Shown here piece after piece: positions 44,278 to 53,341 of a stretch of DNA of 64,000 nt; the stretch's first letter is position 1; every line of letters starts with the position of its first letter. The notes beneath the pieces were generated by a model that made no database searches, was not told the origin of the DNA, and worked only from the letters and a program-made list of their open reading frames with translations. The stretch comes from Bifidobacteriaceae bacterium (lineage in GTDB: Bacteria; Actinomycetota; Actinomycetes; Actinomycetales; Bifidobacteriaceae), in assembly GCA_022650895.1 (NCBI GenBank), contig JALCQC010000005.1:58037-122036 (forward strand), read 5' to 3'. A program made the translations under genes and the position numbers.

Positions 44278-44309
44278 GCCCAGACACTTACATGTGTCTG
44301 GGCTTTTTT
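44278..44309 (+). terminator. Intrinsic terminator between rpsO and pnp
   Basis: GCCCAGACAC (44278-44287) pairs with GTGTCTGGGC (44294-44303), followed by six T residues. Confidence 0.92.
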
Positions 44310-44414
44310 CATGTCGGACGATTTCGACTCGGAGGAACCCCAGGAAGAGGTTCACGAAATCGCGACATGGCACGTAGGTATTGAAGAAAAGAAAAGTAAT
44401 CAAAGGAGGAACCC

Positions 44415-46883
44415 GTGGAGGGTCCCGAAATTAAAGCAGCAGAAGCTGTTATTGACAATGGAAAGTTCGGCAAGCGCGTTCTGCGCTTCGAGACGGGTCG
44501 TCTCGCCCAGCAAGCAGATGGGGCAGTAGCTGCTTATTTGGACGATGAGTCCATGGTTTTGTCCACCACCACCGCCGGCTCGAGCCCTAAAGAAAACTAT
44601 GATTTCTTCCCGCTCACCGTCGACGTTGAAGAGAAGATGTACGCCGCGGGTAAGATTCCCGGCTCCTTCTTCCGTCGCGAAGGTCGCCCTTCATCCGAGG
44701 CCATTCTGGCGTGCCGTATCATCGACCGTCCGCTTCGCCCCCTGTTCCCGCACACCCTGCGCAACGAAGTTCAGGTTGTCGAGACCATCCTCGCTATTCA
44801 CCCCGATGACGCCTATGACATGATCGCGTTGAACGCCGCTTCGGCATCCACGCTCATCTCCGGCCTGCCTTTCGGTGGCCCGGTGTCCGGCGTTCGCCTC
44901 GCGCTCGTTGACGGTCAGTGGATCGCAATGCCGCGTTGGTCCGAGCGTGATCGCGCCGTCTTCGAGATCGTGGTCGCAGGCCGCGTCATCGAGAACGGTG
45001 ATGTCGCCATCGCCATGATTGAGGCCGGTGCGGGTAAGAACGCCTGGAACCTCATCTACAACGAGGGTGCCACCAAGCCGAACGAAGAGGTCGTCGCCGA
45101 AGGTATCGAGGCTGCGAAGCCCTTCATCCGCGTCATCTGTGAGGCTCAGAACGAGCTGAAGGAGAAGGCCGCAAAGGAAACCAAGGAATTCAAGCTCTTC
45201 CCTGAGTACACCGACGACCTTTACAAGCGCATTGACGAGATCGCTCACAAGGACCTCGACGAGGCTCTCTCCATCGCGGAGAAGCTTCCTCGCCAGGAAC
45301 GCATCCACGAGATCAAGGAATCCGTCCGTACGCAACTCGCCAATGAGTTCACCGACATGGAGGATGCCGAGAAGGATAAGGAACTTGGCAACGCCTTCAA
45401 GGAGCTGCAGCGCCAGATCGTGCGTCGCCGCATCCTGACCGAGGACTATCGCATCGACGGCCGCGGCCTGCGGGATATCCGCACCCTTTCCGCTGAGGTC
45501 GACATCGTTCCTCGCGTCCATGGTTCCGCTCTGTTCCAGCGCGGCGAAACCCAGATTCTGGGCGTCACCACACTGAACATGCTCAAGATGGAGCAGACCG
45601 TTGACGCGCTTTCCGGTGACACCACCAAGCGTTACATGCACAACTACGAGATGCCTCCGTATTCGACGGGTGAAACCGGTCGAGTCGGCAGCCCGAAGCG
45701 CCGCGAAATCGGTCATGGCGCCCTCGCCGAGAAGGCTCTTATCCCAGTACTGCCAAGCCGCGATGACTTCCCCTACGCAATTCGTCAGGTCTCTGAGGCC
45801 ATTGGCTCCAACGGCTCCACTTCCATGGGCTCTGTCTGCGCCTCCACGCTGTCGCTGCTCGACGCAGGTGTGCCGATCAAGGCTCCGGTGGCCGGCATCG
45901 CCATGGGTCTGGTTTCCGGTGAAGTCGACGGACAGAAGGTCTACAAGACCCTCACCGATATCCTCGGTGCGGAAGACGCCTTTGGCGACATGGACTTCAA
46001 GGTCGCGGGCACGTCCGAATTCATCACCGCACTCCAGCTCGACACCAAGCTTGACGGCATTCCGGTCGACATCCTCACTGCCGCGCTGAAGCAGGCGCAC
46101 GAAGCACGTACGACGATTCTCGAGGTCATCAACGAGTGCATCGACGAGCCCAACGAAATGAGCGAAACTGCACCGCACATCATCACCACCAAGGTTCCTG
46201 TCGACAAGATCGGCGAGGTCATCGGACCCAAGGGCAAGATGATCAACCAGATTCAGGAAGACACGGGCGCTGACGTCTCCATCGAGGATGACGGCACCGT
46301 CTACATCGCTTCCGAAGGCGGCGAGGCTGCGAACAAGGCCAAGGATGTCATTGACCAGATCGCGAATCCTCACATTCCCGAGGCCGGCGAGAAGTACAAC
46401 GGCAAGGTGGTGAAGACCACCAGCTTCGGTGCTTTCGTCAACCTCACGCCAGGAACCGACGGCCTGCTGCACATCTCCCAGATCCGCAACCTGCATGACG
46501 GGGAGCGCGTCGAGAGCGTCGAAGACGTTCTCAAGGAAGGCGACATGGTGGACGTCGTCGTTCAGTCTGTGGACGACCGCGGCAAGATCTCTCTCGCAAT
46601 CCCAGGATTCGAAGATCAGGAGCAGCCTGCGCGCCACGAGCACAACGGACACGATCGCAATGGTCATGACGACCGTCGTGGTGGCCGTGGACATGGCCGT
46701 GACGATCGCCGTTCGGACCGTGGTCATGATGACCGTCGTGGTGGCCGTGGCCGCCGCAATGACCGTGACCGCGAATTCCAGGCCGACGATGAGGGCTACA
46801 AAGAGTATCGCCAAGAGCGCACCGAGCGCACGGAGCGTCCGCGCCGTCGTGTTCGCCGCGACTTCGACGAGAATGAGGACTGA
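44415..46883 (+). CDS. pnp: Polyribonucleotide nucleotidyltransferase (PNPase)
   Basis: PNPase degrades RNA 3' to 5' by phosphorolysis and can add tails. The 822-residue protein has two RNase PH-like domains, with [15 protein letters not shown] in the second, a KH domain at about 585-650 ([16 protein letters not shown]) and an S1 domain at about 657-730. Beyond that a roughly 85-residue tail is made almost wholly of Asp, Arg, Gly and His, encoded by tandem DNA repeats around 46660-46760. The GTG start follows AAAGGAGGAACCC. Such basic-acidic tails occur in actinobacterial PNPase but this one is notably regular. Confidence 0.97.
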   Translation: MEGPEIKAAEAVIDNGKFGKRVLRFETGRLAQQADGAVAAYLDDESMVLSTTTAGSSPKENYDFFPLTVDVEEKMYAAGKIPGSFFRREGRPSSEAILACRIIDRPLRPLFPHTLRNEVQVVETILAIHPDDAYDMIALNAASASTLISGLPFGGPVSGVRLALVDGQWIAMPRWSERDRAVFEIVVAGRVIENGDVAIAMIEAGAGKNAWNLIYNEGATKPNEEVVAEGIEAAKPFIRVICEAQNELKEKAAKETKEFKLFPEYTDDLYKRIDEIAHKDLDEALSIAEKLPRQERIHEIKESVRTQLANEFTDMEDAEKDKELGNAFKELQRQIVRRRILTEDYRIDGRGLRDIRTLSAEVDIVPRVHGSALFQRGETQILGVTTLNMLKMEQTVDALSGDTTKRYMHNYEMPPYSTGETGRVGSPKRREIGHGALAEKALIPVLPSRDDFPYAIRQVSEAIGSNGSTSMGSVCASTLSLLDAGVPIKAPVAGIAMGLVSGEVDGQKVYKTLTDILGAEDAFGDMDFKVAGTSEFITALQLDTKLDGIPVDILTAALKQAHEARTTILEVINECIDEPNEMSETAPHIITTKVPVDKIGEVIGPKGKMINQIQEDTGADVSIEDDGTVYIASEGGEAANKAKDVIDQIANPHIPEAGEKYNGKVVKTTSFGAFVNLTPGTDGLLHISQIRNLHDGERVESVEDVLKEGDMVDVVVQSVDDRGKISLAIPGFEDQEQPARHEHNGHDRNGHDDRRGGRGHGRDDRRSDRGHDDRRGGRGRRNDRDREFQADDEGYKEYRQERTERTERPRRRVRRDFDENED

Positions 46884-46936
46884 GCTGAGAGCTTCGTCTC
46901 ACAGCGAAGTCTGAGAACAGATTCTCAGTGAATGAG

Positions 46937-46966
46937 GGCATCGGCCGCTTGGTCGGTGCCTTTTTC
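46937..46966 (+). terminator. Intrinsic terminator of pnp
   Basis: GGCATCGGCC (46937-46946) pairs with GGTCGGTGCC (46951-46960), followed by five T residues. Confidence 0.85.
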
Positions 46967-47008
46967 ATGCCGTAGCGGTCGCGACACGGCGATGCCAACT
47001 TACGAAGA

Positions 47009-47096
47009 CAAAAATGGTGTGATAGGTTAACACCTGTTTCCAAAACCACATGACTGCAGATGATCGCTGCCTCTGTGGTTTTTTCTTTGCCGTCAA
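47009..47096 (+). promoter_or_regulatory. Candidate attenuator in the leader of the DHA2 efflux gene
   Basis: GGTGT and ACACC at about 47014-47032 form a small inverted repeat. Downstream, AAAACCACA (47042-47050) pairs with TGTGGTTTT (47084-47092), continuing into a T-run, about 70 nt before the efflux gene start. As the pnp terminator lies upstream, this second one probably acts in the efflux gene's own leader. Confidence 0.5.
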
Positions 47097-47159
47097 TCCT
47101 TGACGCATAAGCATCCTTTTCAGCAAAGTGGCCTTTGTAGGCCTAGAAGTGAGAGATAT

Positions 47160-48653
47160 ATGCAGTCTGTTTCATCGTCAACCATGCCTGGCACTGCGCC
47201 TGAGCAGCGTTTCGCGCATCCCCATAAGGTGATGCTGGGCCTCTACCTCGGTGCGTTCCTTGGCATGCTTTCCGAGACGTCCATGAATATCGCCCTGCCT
47301 AATCTGGTCGATGCGTTCGGCATCACCACCGGCACCGCACAGTGGATGGTGGTTGGCTACATGCTGGCCATCGGAGTCGTGCTTCCGTGCGTCGGCTTCC
47401 TCCTCAAGTGGGTCAAGGCGAAGACCCTCGTGCTCTTTGCCCTCGGCTGCTTCCTCGTAGGATCCGTCCTTTCCGCAGTCGCTCCGGTGTTCTCTCTCGT
47501 TCTCATCGGACGCATCATCCAGGGCATCGGAACCGGTATCGTCCTTCCGACCATGTATGCCGCCATTATGCGCGTCTTCCCGCTGCATCTTCTCGGTGCC
47601 GCTAACGGCGTCGCTGGCCTCGTCATCATGTTCGCCCCGGTCATTGGCCCCACCCTCGCAGGCATCCTCATCGGAGCCTTCTCGTGGCGCGCCATCTTCA
47701 TCCTGTTCGCAGTCGTTGCAGTCCTCGCCATTGCGCTGACCGCAGCCTTCTTCGTCACTCCGATCGAGCAGACACAGCCCAAGGTTGATCTCATCTCCAT
47801 CGTGGCGTCCGTCATCGGTTTCGGTGGCCTCGTCGCAGGCGTCAGCCTTGTTGCCGATCAGGGCTTCTCCGCCATGGTGATCGCGTTCCTCGTCGTCGGT
47901 GTTGTCGTCCTGGCTTTCTATGCATACCGTCAGCTCACCATCGCCGATCCTCTCCTTGATCTCAAGGCACTGGGCATCTCTGCCTTCCGGACCCCGGCCA
48001 TCATGGTGACCTGCTCCTTTGCCTGCACGCTTGCCATCATGTACTTGGTTCCTCAGGAACTGCAGCGTGGCCTGGGACTGAGCTCGACAACCGCCGGCAT
48101 GCTGATGCTGCCTGGTGGCATCGCCAACGCCATTGTCGCCTTCGTCTCCGGTCGTCTCTTTGACCGCTACGGTGCTAAGGTTCTCGTTCGCATCGGTGCC
48201 GTTGTCGCCATCATTGGTTCCCTGATGTTCTTCGCCATCGGAGCAACGACGGCCGCCTGGATCTTCATCGCGGCCCACGTCGTCTTCATGATCGGCATCC
48301 CAATGATGCAGCAGTCCGCACAGTCCGCAGCCCTCAAGGGTCTGCCGCGCGAGCTTGCCGCTGATGGCAGCACCATTCTCAACACCATGCAGCAGGTTGT
48401 GGGCGCCATCGGCACCGCTGTGGCAACCATTCTGCTCGGAGCGGGTCAGTCAAGCTACACCGCCAACGGTGGCACCAACGCCGCCGAGGGCTTCGTGAAC
48501 GGTTCCCGTTACGGCTACATCTTCGGATTGGCCTTGGTCGTCATCTCCCTCGTCTTCTCCTTCTTCCTTCATGAGAAGAAGTCCATCACCGTCGAGGAAG
48601 TGGACGTCACTGAAGGCGAAGCTCGCATTGTCGGCGAAACTGTTGTCGAGTAA
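47160..48653 (+). CDS. MFS multidrug efflux transporter, DHA2 family
   Basis: The 497-residue protein has about fourteen membrane segments and the DHA2 layout: motif A-like loop after segment 2, motif C GLVIMFAPVIGPTLAGIL in segment 5, and motif D1-like LSETSMNIALPNLVDAF in segment 1. Members export lipophilic cations, dyes and antibiotics with protons. I start at ATG 47160, after GTGAGAGATAT; ATG 47184 is possible. A terminator-like hairpin in its leader suggests conditional expression. The cargo is unknown. Confidence 0.9.
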   Translation: MQSVSSSTMPGTAPEQRFAHPHKVMLGLYLGAFLGMLSETSMNIALPNLVDAFGITTGTAQWMVVGYMLAIGVVLPCVGFLLKWVKAKTLVLFALGCFLVGSVLSAVAPVFSLVLIGRIIQGIGTGIVLPTMYAAIMRVFPLHLLGAANGVAGLVIMFAPVIGPTLAGILIGAFSWRAIFILFAVVAVLAIALTAAFFVTPIEQTQPKVDLISIVASVIGFGGLVAGVSLVADQGFSAMVIAFLVVGVVVLAFYAYRQLTIADPLLDLKALGISAFRTPAIMVTCSFACTLAIMYLVPQELQRGLGLSSTTAGMLMLPGGIANAIVAFVSGRLFDRYGAKVLVRIGAVVAIIGSLMFFAIGATTAAWIFIAAHVVFMIGIPMMQQSAQSAALKGLPRELAADGSTILNTMQQVVGAIGTAVATILLGAGQSSYTANGGTNAAEGFVNGSRYGYIFGLALVVISLVFSFFLHEKKSITVEEVDVTEGEARIVGETVVE

Positions 48654-48756
48654 TGTTCGTGAGTAATGCGCACAGCATGCATCTCTGCCGGCCGCCGATG
48701 AATAGGTAGTAACAGGTAGTAACAGTTAACAACAAGCGCTGGCGGTCAGAGAAGTG

Positions 48757-48806
48757 AAAGTCCGTTTCATGTCCCTCTATTGAGAGAGACGGAACGGACC
48801 TTTTTG
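48757..48806 (+). terminator. Intrinsic terminator of the DHA2 gene
   Basis: AAAGTCCGTTTCATGTCCCTCT pairs, with two mismatches, with AGAGAGACGGAACGGACC at 48783-48800, followed by five T residues. (Arms shortened: GTCCGTTTC with GGAACGGAC.) An AGGTAGTAAC tandem pair lies just upstream. Confidence 0.8.
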
Positions 48807-48901
48807 TATGCGCTGAGAGATTCGCGAAACGCGCTTCTGACAGTTTGCGTAGGCTTGTACGCGGGAAAGAAATGATGATACGTCGTATAAAAGGAGAAAC
48901 C

Positions 48902-49765
48902 ATGGTGCTCTCACGCGCTCTCGGACCTTATGAAACCACCGCCATCGGCTTGGGCTGCATGCCCCTGTCCATTGAAAACCACCCCAGTGAGGCGGTCGGC
49001 ATCGAAACCATCCATGCCGCTCTCGACGCAGGGTGCCGTCACCTTGACACTGCCTGGGCATACTACGAATCAGGGCATGAGGAGCAGACCAACGAGAAGC
49101 TGGTGCGCAAGGCTCTGGAATCATGGAACGGACCACGCGATGAAGTGACGGTCGCCACGAAGGTGGGCCACTACCGCAATTTCACCGATGGCGAGCCCAC
49201 ATGGGCAGTGGATGGTCGTCCCGAAAGCCTCATTCGCCACGGCAAGGAATCGGCGAAGGCGTTGGGTGTTGACGCCATCGATCTGCTGTATTTCCACCGT
49301 CCGGATCCGCAGGTTGATTACAAGGAATCGTTGGAGGGCATCAAGGATCTCCTTGATGAGGGAGTGGCGAAGAAGGCTGGCATTTCGAACGCTTCCATCG
49401 AGCAGATCGACATTGCACGTGGGATTCTCGGCGACGATCTTGTTGCAGTGCAGAATCAGTACTCGCCCATCTTCAAGGACACGCAGGACACCTTGGACTA
49501 CACGGCAGGACTAGGCTTGGCCTTCGTGTGCTGGAGTCCGCTCGGCGGCTTCCGCAAGGCCAAGGATGAGACCAAGTTCGATCCCTTCCGTACGGTGGCG
49601 CAGGCCCATGACGTGAGTTATCAGCAGGTGGTGTTGGCATGGGAGCTCGCCAAGGGCGACCACGTCTTCGTGATTCCGGGTGCGCACCGTCCGGCCACGA
49701 TTCTTGATTCTCTCAAGGCCGGAGATCTTGATCTCTCCCCGGAGGAGCTCGCCACACTCGGCTAA
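48902..49765 (+). CDS. Aldo/keto reductase
   Basis: The 287-residue TIM-barrel enzyme reduces aldehydes or ketones with NADPH. The catalytic tetrad is visible as Asp49, Tyr54, Lys87 and His132 (LDTAWAYYE, VATKVGHY, YFHRPDP), and the cofactor-binding end VFVIPGAHRPATILDS is present. ATG 48902 follows AAAAGGAGAAACC. It resembles the subgroup of general stress or sugar-aldehyde reductases. It is followed by a strong terminator and appears monocistronic. Confidence 0.92.
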   Translation: MVLSRALGPYETTAIGLGCMPLSIENHPSEAVGIETIHAALDAGCRHLDTAWAYYESGHEEQTNEKLVRKALESWNGPRDEVTVATKVGHYRNFTDGEPTWAVDGRPESLIRHGKESAKALGVDAIDLLYFHRPDPQVDYKESLEGIKDLLDEGVAKKAGISNASIEQIDIARGILGDDLVAVQNQYSPIFKDTQDTLDYTAGLGLAFVCWSPLGGFRKAKDETKFDPFRTVAQAHDVSYQQVVLAWELAKGDHVFVIPGAHRPATILDSLKAGDLDLSPEELATLG

Positions 49766-49790
49766 ATTTGGCTAGATATTTTTGCAGATG

Positions 49791-49838
49791 AAGTCCCGGT
49801 TCCATGGCGGCAGATACGTCATGGAACCGGGACTTTTA
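49791..49838 (+). terminator. Intrinsic terminator of the aldo/keto reductase gene
   Basis: AAGTCCCGGTTCCATG (49791-49806) pairs perfectly with CATGGAACCGGGACTT (49820-49835), followed by a short T-rich stretch. Confidence 0.88.
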
Positions 49839-50140
49839 TATCTTCTGCTCCAGTGCCTGTCAGGGTCGCGGAAACATGGAGAAGAAAAGTTTCGTGATTA
49901 AATTCAGCATTCTGTTCCTTTCGGATAAAGAACCTTCAACTTTCGTGATACATTCCTTTTAAGACGAGAATTTGTCTTGTCCTTTTCTCTAGCTTTGGCT
50001 AGCCGCTGCACCTCGGTGTAGCTCTGTAAATGACAAATGTATGAATGACACAGCGGTTGTTTGTATAAAAATGATGGTCTCTACTTCTTTAAAAGCGTAA
50101 GAAGTAGAGTGCCATTTTCTCAGAGTGGAGAGAGATAGCA
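49839..50140 (+). promoter_or_regulatory. Leader region of the tandem lipoprotein genes
   Basis: Roughly 300 AT-rich bases without a gene. TATAAA at 50064-50069 is a good -10 box. Downstream, CTCTACTTCTT (50079-50089) and AAGAAGTAGAG (50099-50109) form a perfect 11 bp hairpin followed by TGCCATTTT, about 30 nt before the first lipoprotein start. It could be an attenuator or an mRNA-stabilising 5' structure. Confidence 0.55.
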
Positions 50141-51043
50141 ATGGGGCAGCAGAGGAAGTTGTTGTCGGGTTGTGTTGCCATTTTGATGGTGGTGTTTGGT
50201 GTGTCTGGTTGTGGGAATGAGTCTCAGGCTGTTGAGGTTCCGGATACTGTGTTTGAGGCAGTCGACGATCTTCTCTTCACTCCCGCTGAAGTGTCTCAGG
50301 CGGAAGATGTTTTGAATGCTCAGTGTTTGCAAAGTCATGGTCTCGAGGCACCCATTGATTTCACTGTCACTGAAACCGCTACACCAGTTGCCGATGTTGG
50401 TGGTGTTTTCCGCAGTAAGAGTGAGGCCGTAAAGACAGGCTACTCGTCGACACAGCGCGAGGATAACAACGATCCGTGGTCGCTTTTTGAGAAGTCGCTT
50501 TCCGGCAAGGACAAAAAAGAATACGAGAAGTTGACGGATTTCACTGGTAAAAATGATGATAAATCGTGTTTAGCTGAAGCGGACAGAGTTCTTTTTGGTT
50601 CTCCGGAAGCAGCGTACAAGATCGTGTATACCTACAACGATTACAAGGCGAATGACTCTTCGAGTACTTTATATGATGCTGATGTTCAGAAGGCGCTGAC
50701 TGACAAGTATTTTCCGTGCATGAAGAAGGCGGGTTATGACATTCGCAAGATTGGTCAGATGTCGAGCATCGTTTCGGAACAGCTTGGTCAGTACCGGCTG
50801 TGGGGAGAGAAGCCCAGTGCCAAGGAGCAGGAGATGGCGACGATCGACTACGAATGCCAGACGCAAGCGGATCTGTTGAATGTTTTTCAGACTGCTTTGA
50901 AGAGGACTGCCGGCAAGTGGATGGTGGAGAATGAGGCCATGCTGCTTGAGCGTCATGAGAAGCTTGAGGATGCGTTGAAGAAATCGAACCAAGTGCTCAA
51001 AGGCGAATACACGTACAAAGATTATCTTGCAACGAAGAAATGA
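50141..51043 (+). CDS. Lipoprotein, first of a tandem paralogous pair
   Basis: The 300-residue product has a type II signal peptide with lipobox ending VSGC (lipid Cys24), so it is anchored outside the membrane. I know no function for it. After the anchor it keeps four cysteines, Cys62, Cys143, Cys193 (FPCMKKAGYDI) and Cys239, likely disulfide partners. It aligns without gaps with the next gene product, about three quarters identical by eye, and the DNA around 50685-50775 is nearly the same as in that gene. The coding sequence is T-rich compared with its neighbours. ATG 50141 follows GGAGAGAGATAGCA. Confidence 0.85.
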   Translation: MGQQRKLLSGCVAILMVVFGVSGCGNESQAVEVPDTVFEAVDDLLFTPAEVSQAEDVLNAQCLQSHGLEAPIDFTVTETATPVADVGGVFRSKSEAVKTGYSSTQREDNNDPWSLFEKSLSGKDKKEYEKLTDFTGKNDDKSCLAEADRVLFGSPEAAYKIVYTYNDYKANDSSSTLYDADVQKALTDKYFPCMKKAGYDIRKIGQMSSIVSEQLGQYRLWGEKPSAKEQEMATIDYECQTQADLLNVFQTALKRTAGKWMVENEAMLLERHEKLEDALKKSNQVLKGEYTYKDYLATKK

Positions 51044-51049
51044 AAAGTT

Positions 51050-51173
51050 GAACGTTTCGCTGCGTTTTGGTGCAGCTGTATAAAGGGCGCAGGATTTGCT
51101 TGTAAGTGAAGCAATAGTTTGTTTTTTAGAAGGATAAAGTCGGCTACTGTTTCCGTGGAACAGGGAGATTGCA
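51050..51173 (+). promoter_or_regulatory. Spacer between the two lipoprotein genes
   Basis: GTATAAA at about 51078 echoes the box before the first gene, and TTGCTT with AAGCAA (about 51094-51112) forms a small hairpin followed by GTTTTTTAG, a weak terminator. The second lipoprotein gene may thus have its own promoter. Confidence 0.4.
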
Positions 51174-52076
51174 ATGGGGCAACGGAGGAAGTTATTGTCG
51201 GGTTGTGTTGCCGTTTTGACGGTGTTGCTTGGCGTGTCTGGTTGTGGGGGCGAGTCTCAGGCTGTTGAGGTGCCGGATAGTGTGTTTGAGGCGGTTGATG
51301 ATCTCCTCTCTACTCCTGATGAGGTGGACCAGGCGGAGAGAGTTTTGGAGGCTCAGTGTTTGCAAAGTCATGGTCTTGATGCCCCTATTGATTTGACTGT
51401 CGCCGTAACTGCTAAGCAGGTAGCCGATGTTGGTGGTGTTTTTCGCAGTAAGAGTGAGGCCATGAGAGCCGGTTATCCATCGACATACCGTGATGATAAC
51501 GATGATCCGTGGTCGCTTTTTGAGAAGTCGCTTTCCGGCAAAGATAAAAAAGAATACGAAAAGCTGACGGATTTCACAGGAAAGAACGCCAAGACATCAT
51601 GTATTGCTGAAGCGTATGGAGTTCTTTTTGGCTCTAGAGAAGTTGCATGGAAAATTCTCAATACTTTCAATGAATATGGGGCGCATACTTCCTCTAGCAC
51701 ATTAAATGATTCCAATGTTCAGAAGGCTTTGACCGACAAGTATTTTCCGTGCATGAAGAAGGCAGGTTATGACATTCGCAAGATTGGTCAGATGTCGAGC
51801 ATCGCTTCGGAACAACTTGGTCAGTATCGGCAGCTTGGCGAGGGTCCTAATGCCAAGGAGCAGGAGATGGCGTTGACCGACTACGAGTGTCAGGCGCAAG
51901 CGAACCTGCTAGAAGTTTTTCAGAATGCGATGAAGAAGACCGGCGGCAAGTGGATGGTGGAAAATGAGGCCATGTTGCTTGAACGTCAGGAGAAGTTGGC
52001 AGCTGCACTGAAGAAATCTATCCAAGTGCTCAAAGGCGAATACACTTACAACGATTATCTTGACCAGAAGAAATAA
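51174..52076 (+). CDS. Lipoprotein, second of a tandem paralogous pair
   Basis: Like its upstream neighbour this 300-residue protein has a lipobox (VSGC, Cys24) and the same four later cysteines at 62, 143, 193 and 239, in a gap-free alignment. Divergence is concentrated at residues 45-110 and 140-180, while the segment around FPCMKKAGYD and the C-terminal KWMVENEAMLLER are almost unchanged, suggesting a conserved fold with a variable face. The function is unknown. ATG 51174 follows CAGGGAGATTGCA. The adaptor gene of the ABC set begins 17 nt after its stop, so this copy at least is in the transporter operon. Confidence 0.85.
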   Translation: MGQRRKLLSGCVAVLTVLLGVSGCGGESQAVEVPDSVFEAVDDLLSTPDEVDQAERVLEAQCLQSHGLDAPIDLTVAVTAKQVADVGGVFRSKSEAMRAGYPSTYRDDNDDPWSLFEKSLSGKDKKEYEKLTDFTGKNAKTSCIAEAYGVLFGSREVAWKILNTFNEYGAHTSSSTLNDSNVQKALTDKYFPCMKKAGYDIRKIGQMSSIASEQLGQYRQLGEGPNAKEQEMALTDYECQAQANLLEVFQNAMKKTGGKWMVENEAMLLERQEKLAAALKKSIQVLKGEYTYNDYLDQKK

Positions 52077-52093
52077 GAGGGGAAGGCGACGAA

Positions 52094-53341
52094 ATGGGAG
52101 AGGGAAAACCGAGACGAAAAGCGAAGAGAGCCTTCTCCGAACACGATAAGGGTACTGAGCGTACGAAATCTGCCCGTGGTTGGGCTACGGCCCTCTTGAC
52201 GGGACTTGGAATCGCGCTTCTCGTGGTGACGACAGTGATTGCGACCATTGGCATCACTGCTGCGGTCAAAGAATCACGTACCCCTCGCCCTCAAGAAGTG
52301 ACGACCGCGGTTCGGAAGGGCCGAGTGGTGCACGGAATCAACGCGACGGTGACGGCCATTCCGGCGATGACGCAGACCGTCAGTGCAGACGGTGTGGTCA
52401 CGAGGGCAGGGAAAAGCACGAACACGGAAATCGGAGAGGGCGGGGTCATCTCGACCATCAACGAAAGGCCGCTTTTCCTGTTCAAAGGCGCCATTCCCAT
52501 GTACCGAGCCTTGAGCCGTGGCGCCAAAGGCAAGGACGTGACTCAACTTCAAGATGCCCTGAAACGTTTGGGATTCACCACAACGGATCAAAAGGGCGTC
52601 TATGGCATTTCGACGGCGAGGGCAGTGGGTAACTTCTATGAAAGCAAAGGCTACACTGCAGTAGATTCCGGCGGTTCCGCACTCTCCGGCGCTGCTCTTT
52701 CGGGAGCGGGTGTGCCCGCATCTGAGCTCGTCTTCATGACCTCAGTGCCGGCGAAGACCTCTGCGAACTGCGGCATTGTGGGCCGGCGAATTTCAGGAGA
52801 GCTGTGCACCCTCACCACCAAGAAAAGCGAGTATCTCGTCAAAGTGGTTGCCAGCCTTCTCCAAGAGACCGATTCGCTTGACGGTGTCGCAGTGGAAATC
52901 GGCTCGGGATCCGCCCAAGCGAGTCTTGGCAAGGAAGTCATCCTCGATACTGCCTCTGTCTCACCGGAATCGGCCACTTCTGCGACGTCGCAGGCGGGGA
53001 GTGATGGCGGCTCCGATTCGCCTGAATACCGTTACTTCAGCTTCACGGTGCCTGACTCTGAGAAGGCGCCGAAACTGGCCGACGGCCAAAGCGCCAGAAT
53101 TGTGCTTGATTCCTCGGATGAGGGAAGTCTCATTCTCCCCTCGATCGCCTTGCGCGCCGACGGTGAGCGTTATTGGGTTCAAGGCGTGGGCGGCAAGCAC
53201 TACGCGGTGACTGTCGGCCTGTGCTACGAAGGCGATTGCGTGGTGGAAGGGCAGGGACTCTCTGTGGGAACTTCAGTGGTTCTGCCGCAAAGCGATACCG
53301 CCGTCAGTGCGAGCGGGGAGTCCGGCGATGGCGACGAATGA
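52094..53341 (+). CDS. Membrane-anchored adaptor with peptidoglycan-binding domain (MacA-like)
   Basis: The 415-residue protein has a basic cytoplasmic N-terminus, one membrane helix (about 30-57) and an extracytoplasmic region. Residues about 140-187 (RGAKGKDVTQLQDALKRLGF) are a PG_binding_1 domain; what follows is beta-rich, ending in a segment like the membrane-proximal domain of MacA/HlyD adaptors (ALRADGERYWVQGV...). In Gram-positive ABC exporters such proteins may link the transporter to the wall. ATG 52094 follows AGGGGAAGGCGACGA. The ATPase gene begins 14 nt inside its end. Confidence 0.83.
   Translation: MGEGKPRRKAKRAFSEHDKGTERTKSARGWATALLTGLGIALLVVTTVIATIGITAAVKESRTPRPQEVTTAVRKGRVVHGINATVTAIPAMTQTVSADGVVTRAGKSTNTEIGEGGVISTINERPLFLFKGAIPMYRALSRGAKGKDVTQLQDALKRLGFTTTDQKGVYGISTARAVGNFYESKGYTAVDSGGSALSGAALSGAGVPASELVFMTSVPAKTSANCGIVGRRISGELCTLTTKKSEYLVKVVASLLQETDSLDGVAVEIGSGSAQASLGKEVILDTASVSPESATSATSQAGSDGGSDSPEYRYFSFTVPDSEKAPKLADGQSARIVLDSSDEGSLILPSIALRADGERYWVQGVGGKHYAVTVGLCYEGDCVVEGQGLSVGTSVVLPQSDTAVSASGESGDGDE

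Noticed and set aside
44691..46814. A 707-codon minus-strand open frame
   Set aside because: It is antisense to pnp, which has clear domains, a strong ribosome binding site and conserved context.
47178..48278. A 366-codon minus-strand open frame rich in Asp, Glu, Gly and His
   Set aside because: It is antisense to the DHA2 transporter; the composition reflects the complement of hydrophobic codons.
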